64,000 nucleotides of DNA from Myxocyprinus asiaticus. Its lineage: Eukaryota; Chordata; Actinopteri; Cypriniformes; Catostomidae. The notes under the pieces were generated by a model that saw only the letters and a program-made list of their open reading frames with translations, ran no database searches and was not told the DNA's origin. The position numbers and the translations under genes were made by a program. The stretch covers positions 3,933,979 to 3,997,978 of the forward strand of contig NC_059388.1 in the NCBI RefSeq assembly GCF_019703515.2, written 5' to 3'. Below are positions 1 to 11,275 of the stretch, in pieces (the first letter of the stretch is position 1; every line of letters starts with the position of its first letter).

Positions 1-195
1 ATTTAATGTATGTCAGTGATTTGATGAGGCCCGCCAATCACCTTTATCTGACCTTCCAAATGATTTGGATAAAATCGTGGTAAACAAACACGTGTAATAA
101 AATCGTGGTCGTCAAGCGATCCGTGGTCCAGTTCCGGACAGGAGCGCGCGTTTAAGCTTGTCTGGGCGTAGTTCAGTTAGACTGTTCTCCAGATC

Positions 196-214
196 ATGAA
201 CCAGCCACTTTTAG
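196..214 (+). CDS. Possible first coding exon of a host gene (weak)
   Basis: A short stretch at about 130-214 is richer in CpG and GC than its surroundings. It ends with an ATG followed by six codons (reading MNQPLL) and then GTGAGC at 215, a good splice donor. This is the shape of a 5' UTR plus a first coding exon. A six-residue exon cannot be assigned to any family, and no later exon is visible on the plus strand within the next tens of kilobases. It could be chance. Read it as a hypothesis for transcript data. Confidence 0.2.
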
Positions 215-220
215 GTGAGC

Positions 221-2034
221 ACATTTTGTCATATCTTATTCAATCAAATGTATTTATGCAAATTGTTTAGGAGCTGGATGCAGTAAAAATGACAGACTTA
301 AAAAAATTTCAAATCTGTTTTAGAAGTAATGTCAGCTTATATGCACAATATATGCAAATAATATATGATGAAAACCGAACCTTCAAAGAAAATGCACAGT
401 AAAATTAGCTTTTTATTCTCCATTCTTTTCTTATGTGAAGCTAAACTGCCATAAATGCATATATCCTGATTGTGTTTGGTTCTGTGATGTGTGTCAGCAT
501 TCACAATACTGAACATCATCAAATCAGTTTGTTCTCTGTTTACTAATGATAATCTGGCTCCACTGTACAAATTCATCATATGTGCAGGGCAAGGAAAGGC
601 TAATTGCCCCCTCATTGAATGGGAGGATAATAAAGAAAAAAGGAAAAACAGACAAGATGATCTTTTTTCAGTTTGACATTTATTTTATATAAAAAGACTT
701 CTACAGTTTTACATGTATTTTATTAGTTCTACATTAGATTTCCATTGTTTTCTTAAGTGGGTTGATATTGTCAAATATACAGACTTTAGCAGATCTAAAT
801 GCTCTTCCTCAGTTTTCATATACATTAACGATTTTCAAAGGTAATCAAAACCTATTTGTTAGTTGAGGGTGTGATGTCATGTTTGGTCATCAGCCAGGTC
901 AAATAAATTCCAGGAATTTATGGCCAGACCTTGACATTTTTTATTAAATACCTCTTTTAATTGAATTAAATGCAATTAAATGTTAACATGTTAGTTACAA
1001 CAAAAGTGTTAGGTTAGATAAATATGAAAAAAGTTTAGCCTCAGTTGAGTGTTCATCTGAATAATCTGTGAACAAAAACAGTGTAAAAAAAAAAAAAAAA
1101 AAACATTAAATTAAGTTTAATATTAACAAGAAGAGTACCTGTATTTTTCTTCCACTTCAAGCACTGCTCTAAAATAAATAAATAAAGCACTTAAAAAAAT
1201 ATGGCAGCTACTGTATGTTGATAACATCAAACCTCATTGGTGACAAAATAATGGCAACATTTTCAATTTTGGGTGAACTATTCCTTGAAAAATAAATAAG
1301 CCTATGTATGTACAGTATATTTTAATATTCTAACTATGCACAATTATATGTTTAATTGCAGTTTATTATTTGCATGTCCCCGTAGGTATTTAGCAATCAT
1401 TTTACCAGAAGAGTGTAGTACTCTAAATTCTGTTTTGAGACATCTTACCATATTTGAATCAATTTTTCAGAATTTCCCCTAAAATCTGTGAAAAATAAAA
1501 TAAAAAATCTTGGCCTGTGTGTATTTCACATTTCATTATACATTTGTATGTATTTTGAACACATTTTTGTCTCCCTGTGTGTATTCATCCCTTGCTTGAA
1601 ATAAATAATATTTATTAGTGCTTTCACTCATGCAGAAGCAAAGCATCTTCTGTAGAGAAGATAAAGGGATCTTATCATGCATATCAGGGCATTCTCTTGT
1701 TTTTCTGCGTTTAGATATTCTGAAATAGTCTGCATGGTGATATTTTAGCTCTTTGTCCTCAATAAATGTCCCCTCATTGCACTGTCCCTGTATTATGTGC
1801 AGTGTTAACAGTATAGGAGCAGTATGGATTTCCTTTTATTTGCCTGCCTCTGTTTTTTTTGAGCACGTGAGAACACAACCTAAGGCACATGGGACACAGA
1901 GGCAGTGCATATATAACAAACACTACCTGCTCAAACAATGTTCTTCTTTCCACCACAGCAGACCATCTGTGATCCACATATTTGACTTGGCACAGGTTTT
2001 ATGCCACACACCTACAGGGCAATATAGAGTCTCC
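221..2034. other. AT-rich stretch without recognised genes
   Basis: Only short ORFs without family resemblance are present. There is an A-run near 1083-1103 and general AT-richness. If the exon at 196-214 is real, this would be its first intron. Confidence 0.5.
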
Positions 2035-2183
2035 AAGTTTTTGGACTTGTGGAGGAAACTGGAACTCTTGGAGGAAACCCAAGTGAACACATGCAAACTC
2101 AAGGGCCCAGTTGAGCCAGGACATGAACCCAGGACCTTCTTGTGTGAGGCGACAGTGCTACCACTGAGCCACTATGCCACCCC
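2035..2183 (-). mobile_element. tRNA-derived SINE (DANA-like)
   Basis: On the minus strand the copy starts near 2183 with a tRNA-like promoter. Box A (TGGCTCAGTGG) lies near 2160-2172 and a degenerate box B (GGGTTCATGTCC) near 2118-2130. It is followed by the body common to the zebrafish/cyprinid DANA type, including 'TTTCCTCC' motifs, and runs to about 2035. Such elements are transcribed by Pol III and copied by a partner LINE. The copy is diverged and has no clear poly-A tail or target duplication. The family name is from memory of the consensus, so the class is more certain than the name. Confidence 0.7.
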
Positions 2184-2275
2184 TACCTCTTCTAAGAATA
2201 TGCCTTTAAAATACTTGCTGGTTAGGTGCAGGAACGTCAGTTTGTAGGGATTTATATATATATTACACACACACA

Positions 2276-2824
2276 CACTACCGGTCAAAAGTTTTGAAAC
2301 ACACTCATTCTTTATTATATTTTTTTTTCTTCACATTTTAGAATAATAGTAAGGCCATCAAAACTATGGAATAACATAAATGGAATTATGGGAATTATTT
2401 TGTGACTAAACAAAATCCAAAATAAATCAAAACTGTGTTATATTTTAGCATCTTCAAAGTAGTCACCCTTTGCCTAGAATTTGCAGACATGTACTCTTGA
2501 CATTTTCTTAACCAACTTCTTATGGTATCACCCTGGGATGCTTTTTAAACAGTATTGAAGGAGTTCCCGTCTATGTTGGGCACTTATTGGCTGCTTTTCT
2601 TTATTATTTGGTCCAAGTCATCAATTTCAAAAACGTTTTTTTTTTTATTTTATTTTTTTTATTAAATTTTAGTTTTGTAATGAAATAAATTAATATGGTG
2701 GCACAATTATATTTTTGTCTACAAAGATAATTTAAAACATTTAAGCATACACCTTCAGATCAAAAGATTTTTAAGATCATGAGAAACATTTCAGTCAAGT
2801 GTTTCAAAAGTTTTGAAAGTTATA

Positions 2825-2828
<4 letters not shown>
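2276..2828 (+). mobile_element. Tc1/mariner-type MITE, copy 1
   Basis: The element has terminal inverted repeats: the left end reads CACTACCGGTCAAAAG and the right end is roughly its complement. It lies in TA-rich DNA and has no coding capacity. A second copy of the same family lies at 59393-59923 in the opposite orientation, matching along almost the whole length. Both share an internal segment that resembles the 3' half of a Tc1-class element. The flanks here are TA/CA microsatellite, so the exact TA duplication cannot be fixed. It depends on a transposase supplied from elsewhere. Confidence 0.75.

Positions 2829-2829
<1 letters not shown>

Positions 2830-2874
<45 letters not shown>
2830..2874. 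repeat. (TA)n microsatellite
   Basis: About 45 bases of alternating TA separate the MITE from the palindromic Tc1 element. Tc1-class elements insert at TA, so such tracts collect insertions. Confidence 0.95.
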
Positions 2875-2884
2875 CACACACACA

Positions 2885-3993
2885 CACTCACTGGCCACTT
2901 ATTCATATGTATACCTGTATATCTATTCATGTGATCATCTAATCAGCCAATCATTTGGCAGCAGGTGAAAAAAAAATTGATCTCGTTGATTAAGACCGTG
3001 GCATGATTGTTGGTGCCATATGGGCTGGTTTGAGTATTTCTGTAACTGCTGATCTCCTGGGATTTTCACATGCAACAGTCTCTAGAGTGTATAGAGAATG
3101 ATGCGATAAACAAAAAACAACCAGTGAGTGGCAGTTCTGTGGACAAAAACACCTTGTTGATGAGAGAGGTTAACGAACAATGGCCATAATGGTTCGAGCT
3201 GACAGAAAGGCTACGGTAACTCAGATAACATAGATAGCATCTCAGAATGCACAACATGTCGAACCTTGAGGCGGATGGGCTGCAACAGTGGGAGACCACT
3301 TTGGGTTCCACTTCCGTCAGCCAAGAACAGAAACTAAGGCTGCAGTGGGCCCCATTTGTGTACCTCAGCAAAAATCCAGATTTGTCAGACCAGGCGATGT
3401 TTTTTCAATCATCTACTGTCCAGTTTTGATGAGCCTGTGTCCACTGCAGCCTCAGTTTCCTGTTCTAAGCTGACAGTAGTGGTACCTGGAGGGGTCTTCT
3501 GCTGCTGAAGCCCATCTGCCTCAATGTTTGACATGTACATTCGGAAATGCTTTTCTGCATAGCACTGTTGTAACACGTGTTTATTTGGGTTACTGTCACC
3601 TTCCTGTCAGCTTGGAACAGTCTGGCCATTCTTCCCTTACCTCTGTCATTAACAAGTCGTTTTTGCCCACAGAACTGCCGCTTGCTGGATGTTTTTTGTT
3701 TATCGCACCATTCTCTATACACTCTAGAGACTGTTGTGCGTGAAAATCCCAGGAGATCAGCAGTTACAGAAATACTCAAACCAGCCCATCTGGCACCAAC
3801 AATCAAGCCATGGTCTAAATCACTGAGATCACATTTTGTCCCCATTCTGATGGTTGATGTGAACATTAATTGAAGCTCCTGACCCATATCTGCATGATTT
3901 TATAAATTACACTGCTGCCACATGATTGGCTGATTAGATAATCGCATGAATAAGTAAATGTTCAGGTGTACCTAATAAAGTGGCCGGTGAGTG
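2885..3993. mobile_element. Palindromic Tc1 element: two 5' halves head to tail-less head
   Basis: Both ends carry the same Tc1 terminus (CACTGGCCACTTATT-like at the left, its complement at the right). Both halves encode the N-terminal part of the same transposase, one on plus (about 2975-3350) and one on minus (3887 down to about 3350). The junction is near 3350. There is no 3' half of the gene. The left arm lacks about 60-70 bp of UTR that the right arm keeps, so the arms are not simple copies of one another. The structure is a foldback of about 1.1 kb that cannot encode a complete transposase. Confidence 0.75.
3465..3887 (-). pseudogene. Tc1-like transposase, N-terminal half only
   Basis: The 140-residue reading frame begins MGQELQ and continues with the DNA-binding paired-type helix-turn-helix region: residues about 17-60 cover 'DLDHGLIVGARWAGLSISV' and 'GFSRTTVSRVYREW'. 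A second HTH-like, basic region follows at about 70-125. The DDE catalytic domain is absent because the element turns into its inverted partner near 3350. The full family protein is about 340 residues. A partner N-terminal copy lies on the plus strand at about 2975-3340, broken by stops. The start is the first Met of the open frame and sits about 100 bases inside the terminal repeat, as in related elements. Confidence 0.7.
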
Positions 3994-4015
3994 GGTGTAT
4001 ATATATTTATATATA

Positions 4016-4540
4016 CAGTACTGTGCCAAAGTTTAAGGCACTTGTGAAAAATGTTGCATAGTGAGGATGTCTTCAAAAATAATGCCATAAATAGTTTTCA
4101 TTTATCAATTAACATCATACAAAGTCCAGTAAACATTAAAAAGCTGAATCAATATTTGGTGTGGCCACCTTTGCCTTTAAAACAGCCCCAATTCTCCTAG
4201 GTACGCCTGGACACAGTTTTTCTTGGTTGTTGGCAGATAGGATTTTCCAAGCTTCTTGGAGAATTCACCACAGTTCTTCTATCTATTTGTCTCAATTGCT
4301 TCTGTCTCTTTATGTAATCTCAGACTGACACAATGTTCAGTGGGGTTCTCTGTGGGGGCAATGCAATCTCTTGTAGAGCGCCCTGTTCTTCTATTCTAAT
4401 CTTTTCTAATTGCAAAAGAAATGTCTGGGAGTCTAAAATGTATTTTACTATTGACACACTAAAGCTGAAGATATAAGTAACCATCTAAAAGACAAATGTT
4501 TTTGTGACACATCTTAAGTGCCTAAAACTTTTGCACAGTA

Positions 4541-4543
<3 letters not shown>
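4016..4543. mobile_element. TA-flanked MITE
   Basis: The ends are near-perfect inverted repeats: CAGTACTGTGCCAAAG on the left, and on the right the complement of CAGTACTGTGCAAAAG. TA dinucleotides lie on both sides (4014-4015 and 4544-4545), as expected for Tc1/mariner mobilisation. There is no coding frame. The 528-bp length fits a deletion derivative. The tract after it is (TA)n at about 4544-4576. Confidence 0.8.
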
Positions 4544-4571
<28 letters not shown>

Positions 4572-4576
4572 CTGTA

Positions 4577-5349
4577 TATTTATACAACAGTTTGTTCCAG
4601 TCTTCAAATCTGATTGGACAAGATGTAATGAAAAAGTTGAGATGCCATTGACAAAATGTGTTGTCAGTCAGTGTGCGAGTTTCTTTGAAGTCATAAAGAA
4701 CTGTCTCTCACTCCATGATCGCTCAGATTACTACTACACTATAGCTTAAAAATAGAGTTAAACTAAGAGCTAAAAAATTCAACTGCTATCTGCCATGCTT
4801 TCTCTCTGACAACAAAACACTTGAATGTAAGTGAAATACTTGTTGGAAAATTCAGATAGCACATATGGCAGCATCACTCCACAATCGCAGCAGATTGCTA
4901 CCACACTACAGCTGAGGAATGGAGTTACGCCCATTTCACATCTCAAGCGTGAACGGCGCATGAGCAGAGCATATTTTTTCAGTGTCCATAATAACACATT
5001 AGAGCATTCACATCAGAAGCGTCAGCAGTGCGTCAGAGCGTAGCGTGAGCCGCAGTGTTGCGGGCGTTTCGGCTCCGAGTCTATTATTGCAGCGCCGCTC
5101 GTGCTCAGTTAATGTGACCATGCACTGTTGATGGATGAAATTAATCAATGAAATTAATCAATCATCCCACTGCTTTCTTACTCCACAGATTCAGGATCTG
5201 CCGTTGCTAGTTCGAAAGATGCGTCCAAGATGCGGGGGGTGGTTGGTTTGGTTTGGGAGGGGGGTTGTAATGTTTAATTACAACATATTACACAATGCAT
5301 AATAACAGTTAAAATTAATGAACAGATAAATAAAAAAGTATATTTCATG
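4577..5349. other. Unassigned; contains a dispersed repeat segment
   Basis: No gene is recognised. The part at about 4930-5070 (TTTCACATC..AAGCGTGA and ATTCACATCAGAAGCGT blocks) recurs in diverged form at about 7115-7230, so it belongs to an unidentified dispersed repeat whose two pieces flank the element at 5350-6612. 5040-5100 is locally GC-rich. Confidence 0.4.
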
Positions 5350-6612
5350 TAGGGATGCTGCGGTGAGTTTTTGATGGTTAGACTACTGTCTGAGAAAACA
5401 AAATTGCAGTTAACCGGTTTTACGATTATTTGCACATTTTTTGCACATATCATATAAGAAATGAACGTCTAAGTGGATGTATTTTTGGGGGATATGTGGA
5501 CGCTAAGGGAAGCCCTATAATAAGAAAACTGATAAACACACACACAAAAAGAGTAGGAGGTAAAAAGAGACATTCCAATCTAGGGCACAACACCGCTGAT
5601 GCGCATCCCGAGCACAGTGATGTGCTAATGTAACCAGAGTGCTTCAAAAATGTACATGCAAGATTAGTGTGGGTGCGCAATATGTAGTTCACAGCATTGA
5701 CATTTTTTTTCTTCTGCATCAGTTTGTTAAAGTAATCTATTGCTCTGTCAGACACACCAACATAAAGAATCGGCAACAGACTCTAAATATTGTCCTCAAC
5801 ACCTCACAAATAAACCTTTGGGCTATGCATAATAACAGGAACATTGCTTACAACAGGCAATTTAAAGTCTGATCATGACTAAAATTTACATTTACTGTTG
5901 AATGCGGTGAATTTGTACAGAAGCAATATTTTAAATAATGTGGACGATTTAAAATGCAACTTTTCAAGTTTACTCACTGATAGTAACTACACACAGTGCA
6001 CCGCACGCTGTCAGCCTGCTTAATCATTACAAAAAGTGGCATCTTTAATTCATCACTTTAAAATCACCACAGCTAAAAATATTAAACTTACTAGCTTGTT
6101 GTTGGACAAGTGAAGCATTCTGTCCAATTTGTAGGATGTGTATCTTTCTATAGTATGACTTCTGTCTGCTTGTTTTACATCCGTCGTATTCAGTCAGTCA
6201 TTTAAATGCTGCCAAATAGCCGATTTAAGTCGCTTTTTTGATGGATATGAGTCTGGTAGAACAAATTCCTCTGCTATATTTTGGAATTTGTGTGTTTAAG
6301 CTTCCGTTTCATGTGAATTGAAACTTCAGATTCAGTCTGCGACACCTGGCCATTAAAGCACCACTCCGCCACCACCTGTAACCATAGCAACAGCTCCAGT
6401 ACCCACACAGACACAAGAGATTTCACATATAGGCTTACAAAATCTTATGAAAAACTCTTTTATATTATATATTTATACATTATATATTATATTTTTGCCA
6501 TGTGTAAATAAAGCATTTAACGGTTTTTAACCATGGATTCTAAATTCTTACGGTTAAATTAACTGTGATATTTTTCATGGTTAATAAAAACCGTATTATC
6601 GTGGCATCCCTA
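5350..6612. mobile_element. Non-autonomous TIR element, hAT-like
   Basis: The left end TAGGGATGCTGCGGTGA matches the complement of the right end TATCGTGGCATCCCTA. The length is 1263 bp. There is no transposase; the longest frames are short and unlike any family. 'TAGGGATG' termini are typical of fish hAT-class non-autonomous elements. No convincing 8-bp target duplication is visible, so the superfamily is tentative. Confidence 0.6.
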
Positions 6613-8046
6613 ATCAATGCATACTCTTAAATATTTATACACTGTATCATATCAAACATTCATACACTGTATCATATCAAACATTAATAAAAAACATTAG
6701 GGTAATGTTTCAGATAAATGTTTCAGAAAATTACAATTCTTACCTGCTCATCTGAAATGCCTATCTACTTTCATCACCATGAAAAACAACTGATTATTTC
6801 TATGGAAGCTTTTAACATCTTCACTGGCTCCACATATGACTCATGTAATATATTTCATGTTTTCTAAATTCATATGAAAGTTTTATGTGGGTAACATACC
6901 TACAGACCGAAATTGCACGTTGTCAGCCACTGACTGTCTTGTGAGTTTTATTCCAGCAGGGGGCGCTTGACGCTTTGAAAACTGAATCCTCCATGCCTCC
7001 CCATTTAAATCTAAGAATGCTTCATATCCATTTGGAGACGTTTTACACTGGATAGTTATTTTTAATAAAAACTGATAATTCCAATTCTACGCCAGTGGCT
7101 GCAGCTGTTAGTTTATGCCCGTTTCACATCGCAAGCTTGAGTGAGACATGAGCATAGCATCAGCTTAACTACAGCGTAACTGCAGCTGCAGACTCGAGAG
7201 GGCTTTCACACTGGAAGCGTTTTTATAGTGTCACAGCAGGGGCTCTATACAGAAAAATACTGTGATTTCTATGTTACTACGGTGAGTATTTATTTTAATA
7301 AAGGCCTTAACTTATAAAATGGTTATCAGGAGTGGGTCATTGACGAGTATTACAAACTTGATTGTCGTGAAATCTTATTTACATGAGGATGAGGACCACA
7401 TTTGCATCTAAAAGGTATTCAATAGAGCACTTTGTGCTTCTCTGCTTCATCCATTGCTGAACACAAATGAGGTAAGTTCTGAATTTACCAATTAACTGTC
7501 ACGTGCATGTGTTTACAAGTGAAAGCAAACTCGGCTGTGAGTGGGTATTGCTGTAGCCTATAGGCCTATTCTATGTTTAATAGTACATAAAAGACTATTT
7601 TTTGTCCCATATTTTCAGGCTCTTAAGTTGTAGTTTACTGTAGTTTTAAATGATAAACCATACTTCTGATTAAGATCTATAATTAAAATATTTTAAATGG
7701 ATTTAAATTGTTAAATCTCCTGGAATTTCTTTTTTTCTTTTAATTTGTTTTTCAGATGTGCTCTAATTCATACAGTATAAAGACACACTAGACTACTAAT
7801 ATATGCTTATTCTGTGCATTTTGTATTTTTTTTGTGATATTTTTTGTACTTTTTTGTGTGATATTACTTGAATATTTATGTAAAATACTAAAATTTCACA
7901 ATGCAAGAAGTCTTAAAGGTCCTAAAATTGGCTTAATTTTTTTAAGCAAAGGATGCATTATAATAATAATGTACTGTATTTCATTTGATTTTGGGATGAA
8001 ATATGACAGACATGTTCTTCACTAGTTCCATGAGATTTACCTACAG
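6613..8046. other. Unassigned AT-rich sequence
   Basis: No gene is recognised. A 23-bp motif (TACACTGTATCATATCAAAC..) is repeated with a 25-bp period at 6638-6685. About 7115-7230 is the second piece of the dispersed repeat also seen at 4930-5070. Confidence 0.4.
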
Positions 8047-8054
8047 TATGAAAC

Positions 8055-8927
8055 TAGAGCTGTCAATCGATTAAAAATGCTAATCGAATTAATTACCTGG
8101 TATGCCGATTAATTAATCGAATTAATTGTAATTAATCACAAATGTAAACATTTGCTGAGAAATCCCCTCAAATAACAATAATTCAATATATAATGAATAA
8201 ATAATTATAAATAGGTATTTTTCAATTTTATAAATAAAATAATGTAAAAAATTATAATTTGGATAATTAAAATTAATTACATTTTTGTTGCAGACGAGTA
8301 AAGCATTGATAAACCAAAACAAAAATTGGCTGCAGAATCCAATATATTGTTTATTTCCATATTACATAACATTGAACATAAGCCTATCATTGACCTACAG
8401 TCCACAGCAATTCATTTTGCAACTGAATTCATCAATCAGTCCAAGATTTATTATAACGGCTTTTCTAAGGACACGTCCATTTACACCTGCGTCAGACAGA
8501 CTCTTTTGGAGTGTCTCACATTGGTTACGTTGCATCATAAACATACAATTTTTAGGTTGCTGTGTCAAGAAACTTAGAAAAACACGTCTTGAGATACCTG
8601 TGTTTGGATTTGTGCTCCATCAAGCTGTGTTTGAACAAGGATCTCTAAAATATGGTTTGAACGCAAGAACGTGTCCTTATCTTGTGACTTTTGCTGTCTG
8701 ATGTCAGTGAGTGTGGTTCTCTGTATAAGCTGCACTTTACCTATACAGCTGGAGTATCGCTTACTGCCCTCTGTAGAAAACAGGTAGTACTTCAAGCTTG
8801 AATTGGTCCGATTGTATGAATATCCCTTATTACAGTCCGGGACATGATTAATTGCATTAATTTTTTTAAACACAATATTTTTATATAATTAATCGCACTG
8901 AATCAATGCATTAAATCGACAGCCCTA
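8055..8927. mobile_element. Non-autonomous hAT-type element
   Basis: The left end TAGAGCTGTCAATCGATTA pairs with the complement of the right end TAAATCGACAGCCCTA. Each end is followed by degenerate ATTAATCG-rich subterminal repeats. Flanking 8-mers are TATGAAAC (8047-8054) and TATTAAAC (8928-8935), an 8-bp target duplication with one mismatch, as the hAT class makes. There is no transposase. A diverged fragment of the same family is at 21707-22030. Confidence 0.8.
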
Positions 8928-8935
8928 TATTAAAC

Positions 8936-9354
8936 ATATACATAAATTCTATTTTTGTGTATGTGTAACATTCTAAAAAGTTATATTTTCAATGGATAAT
9001 CTACTTTTGTCACACCCGGTGAAGGAATTCTTCCTTGTGGATTACTTTGCTAAAAAGTTTGGATTTTACCATTGGAATACCCTTTTGTTCTCAATGTGAC
9101 TTTGGATTTATAAGCTGTTGAGGAATTACCCTTTGTCTCAAGTGGAACTAATTTTTTTGGCTCTTTTTGTGCATGAATTGAATATTTCCCTGAACTTTGT
9201 TTTTCTTTTTGAAAAGACTGATACTTAATTTATACTTACCTTTTTGAAGCATTCCTCGAAATTGTCCCAGTCTGCCTTTGTCTAGGCATTGCTTTGCTGT
9301 CTCTGGAACTCTGATCGATAAATTTGATTTGTTTCTCAAATTTGTCTGCAATTG
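8936..9354. other. Probable leader/LTR region of the gypsy element, boundaries not resolved
   Basis: TGTCACACCC at 9008 could be the start of a 5' LTR, but the 3' LTR is lost, so there is nothing to compare it with. No ORF with family resemblance occurs before about 9355. Confidence 0.3.
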
Positions 9355-9754
9355 TGCTCACGTTCTAAAGTGGCCTATATTATCTCCTTGTTGTCAGACA
9401 GAGCTCTGGACTGGGCAAGAGCTGTCTGGGATCAACATCTTCCAGTTTGCAATGACAGCACAAGTTTCATCAACCACTTTTGGCAGGTTCGACCATCCCA
9501 GTACCAAGCGGGAAGCAGCTAAACTTCTGCTCACTCTGCAGCATGGCCAACGTTCTGTGGCAGATTTTGCTATTGAGTTCCATACTCTGGTAGCTGAGTG
9601 TCAGTGGCAGGATGAGGTTCTCATGACAACCTTCTATAATGGACTCAGTGAGCATGTCAAGGACAACCTGGTAAACAGAGATTGGGCCTCCACCCTTGAG
9701 GAGCTCATCGCCTTAGCAAGCCAACTGGACATGCGTAGACGAGCTAGACGATGA
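9355..9754 (+). pseudogene. Ty3/gypsy gag remnant
   Basis: The reading frame first shows a gag stretch around 'ISLLSDRALDWARAVW' (about 9378-9440). It then changes frame near 9480 and continues as 'TTFGRFDHPSTKREAAKLLL...QRSVADFAIEFHTLV' and 'GLSEHVKDNL', ending with a stop at 9752. This is the capsid-like region of fish gypsy elements, which packages the retroelement RNA in the cytoplasm. The N-terminal portion is not recoverable. The zinc knuckle follows in another frame at 9923-9964. At least two frameshifts make it non-functional. Confidence 0.75.
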
Positions 9755-9859
9755 AAACAGGTCTTTGAACACACAGCCCCAGCCCCTCAGAACAATACCA
9801 GTGCTTCCCTTATCCCTCCGACATCATCCTTCTCCAGCCCTCAAGAAGAGGTTGAATCT

Positions 9860-10005
9860 ATGCAGCTGGGCCGTTTCTGTCTTACGGCAGAGGAAAGAAG
9901 GTGGAGGCTGCAGGAAGGCTTCTGCCTGTACTGTGGGGGTTGTAACCACATGCGTGTACATTGTCCTTCAAGTAAAAGGGAGGACGTCCTAGAGGACGAC
10001 TGTAT
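9860..10005 (+). pseudogene. Gypsy gag zinc knuckle (CCHC)
   Basis: The frame contains CLYCGGCNHMRVHC at 9923-9964, a complete C-x2-C-x4-H-x4-C nucleocapsid zinc knuckle. Only about 14 codons further on, the sequence is already reverse transcriptase. The aspartic protease and the linker that normally follow, several hundred bases, are absent: no D-[ST]-G motif is found between 9964 and 10006. This is an internal deletion. Confidence 0.8.
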
Positions 10006-10924
10006 ACTTTATACCCTCTGGAAACCAAGGCTATGGAGGAGTACATTCAGGAAGCCCTGAACAATGGCTTCATATGCCCCTCCACTTCTCCAGAATCAAC
10101 TGGGTTTTTCTTTGTGGGCAAGAAAGACAGGTGGCTAAGGCCATGCATCGACTATCGTGGGTTAAATAAGATCACCAAAAAGAACAAATACCCCCCTGCC
10201 GCTCATGTTCACCGCTTTTGAGAGACTCAAAGGGCAACCATCTTCTCTAAGTTAGATCTCCTGAACGTGTATCACTTGGTAAGGATTCGAAGAGGAGATG
10301 AATGGAAGACTGCATTTATTACACCTAGGGGGCACTATGAATACTGGGTCATGCTCTTTGGTCTTACCAACTGCCCAGCTGTTTTCCAAGCCCTGGTAAA
10401 TGATGTTCTTAGAGACATGCTTGACCGCTATGTATTTGTTTATCTGGATGATATTTTAATCTTTTCCAAAGATGAACCTGAGCACATCCAACATGTGAGA
10501 GCGGTGTTACAGCACCTCCTAGCAAACAGTCTCTTTGTAAAGTTGGAAAAGTGTGAATTCAATGTCCCATCAACATCCTACCATGGATATGTCATCTTGG
10601 CAAATGGAGTAGCAATGGACAGCAAGAAAGTCAGGCCAGTCTCAGAGTGGCCAGTCTCAAATACTGTCAAGCAGGTACAACGATTCGTTGGCTTTGCTAA
10701 CTTTTATTGACATTTAATTATAAACTTCAGTACCGTTGCCGCTCCCATACTCTCACTCCTCAAAGGTGTGCCCTCCAAGATATCCTGGGGTACAGCAGCC
10801 CAGGAAGCCTTCGAGGAATTAAAGAGGATGTTAACCACTGCTTCTGTCCTGGTTCACCCTAATCCTGACTTACCCTTCATTGTGGATGCCTCTGATTTGG
10901 GAGTAGGGGCAGTGCTATCCCAAT
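10006..10924 (+). pseudogene. Ty3/gypsy reverse transcriptase and start of RNase H
   Basis: RT begins near 10006 ([17 protein letters not shown]) and continues with '[11 protein letters not shown]', then a frameshift near 10195-10250. Motif A follows as 'FSKLDL' near 10250, then 'GDEWKTAF'. The catalytic YLDD box is intact at 10441-10452. A stop at 10708-10710 follows 'FVGFANFY'. The frame resumes at 10768 as '[15 protein letters not shown]' and enters RNase H, reaching '[13 protein letters not shown]' just before the DIRS insertion. The rest of RNase H resumes at 17904. The enzyme made cDNA from retroelement RNA; stops and frameshifts inactivate it. Confidence 0.85.
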
Positions 10925-11125
10925 GTTCCCTATCTGTCACTCACTCGACGTTGTGTCGATGTAGTGACACTAGGGGTCACTCTTGGGAGCCCAAGACACC
11001 TCTGGTCTTTGATAAAAGGCCAGTGAAAATTGGCGAGTGGTATTTGCATGCCACTCCCCCGGACATACGGGTATAAAAGGAGCTGGTATGCAACCACTCA
11101 TTCAGATTTTCTCTTCGGAGCCAAA
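10925..11125 (+). repeat. DIRS copy A left terminal repeat
   Basis: About 10951-11125 is inverted relative to 17670-17855. The unique outer extension 10925-10950 (GTTCCCTATCTGTCACTCAC) is copied, inverted, in the left half of the ICR. A TATAAAAGG box at about 11072-11080 in the repeat is a plausible promoter for the element's RNA. Confidence 0.85.
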
Positions 11126-11275
11126 CAGTCATGCTCATTGAGCTGAATACTACTGTTCATTCACCTCTGCTGGATCTGACGGCACATTTCAGCACCTTCT
11201 CCCTCCTCTGTACTGGTGCACTGCAGAGAATGCCCCTGGGTGCTTCGGCAGAAAAACTAGAGAGTGTTGGGCCTC

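Noticed and set aside
2116..2183. tRNA gene
   Set aside because: Boxes A and B are those of a tRNA-derived SINE; the cloverleaf is not maintained and the SINE body follows.
1753..2247. 164-codon plus-strand ORF
   Set aside because: It reads through the SINE on the opposite strand and has no family resemblance; chance frame.
9008..9354. 5' LTR of the gypsy element
   Set aside because: TGTCACACCC at 9008 is suggestive, but the 3' LTR is lost, so no pair exists to define it; left as unresolved.
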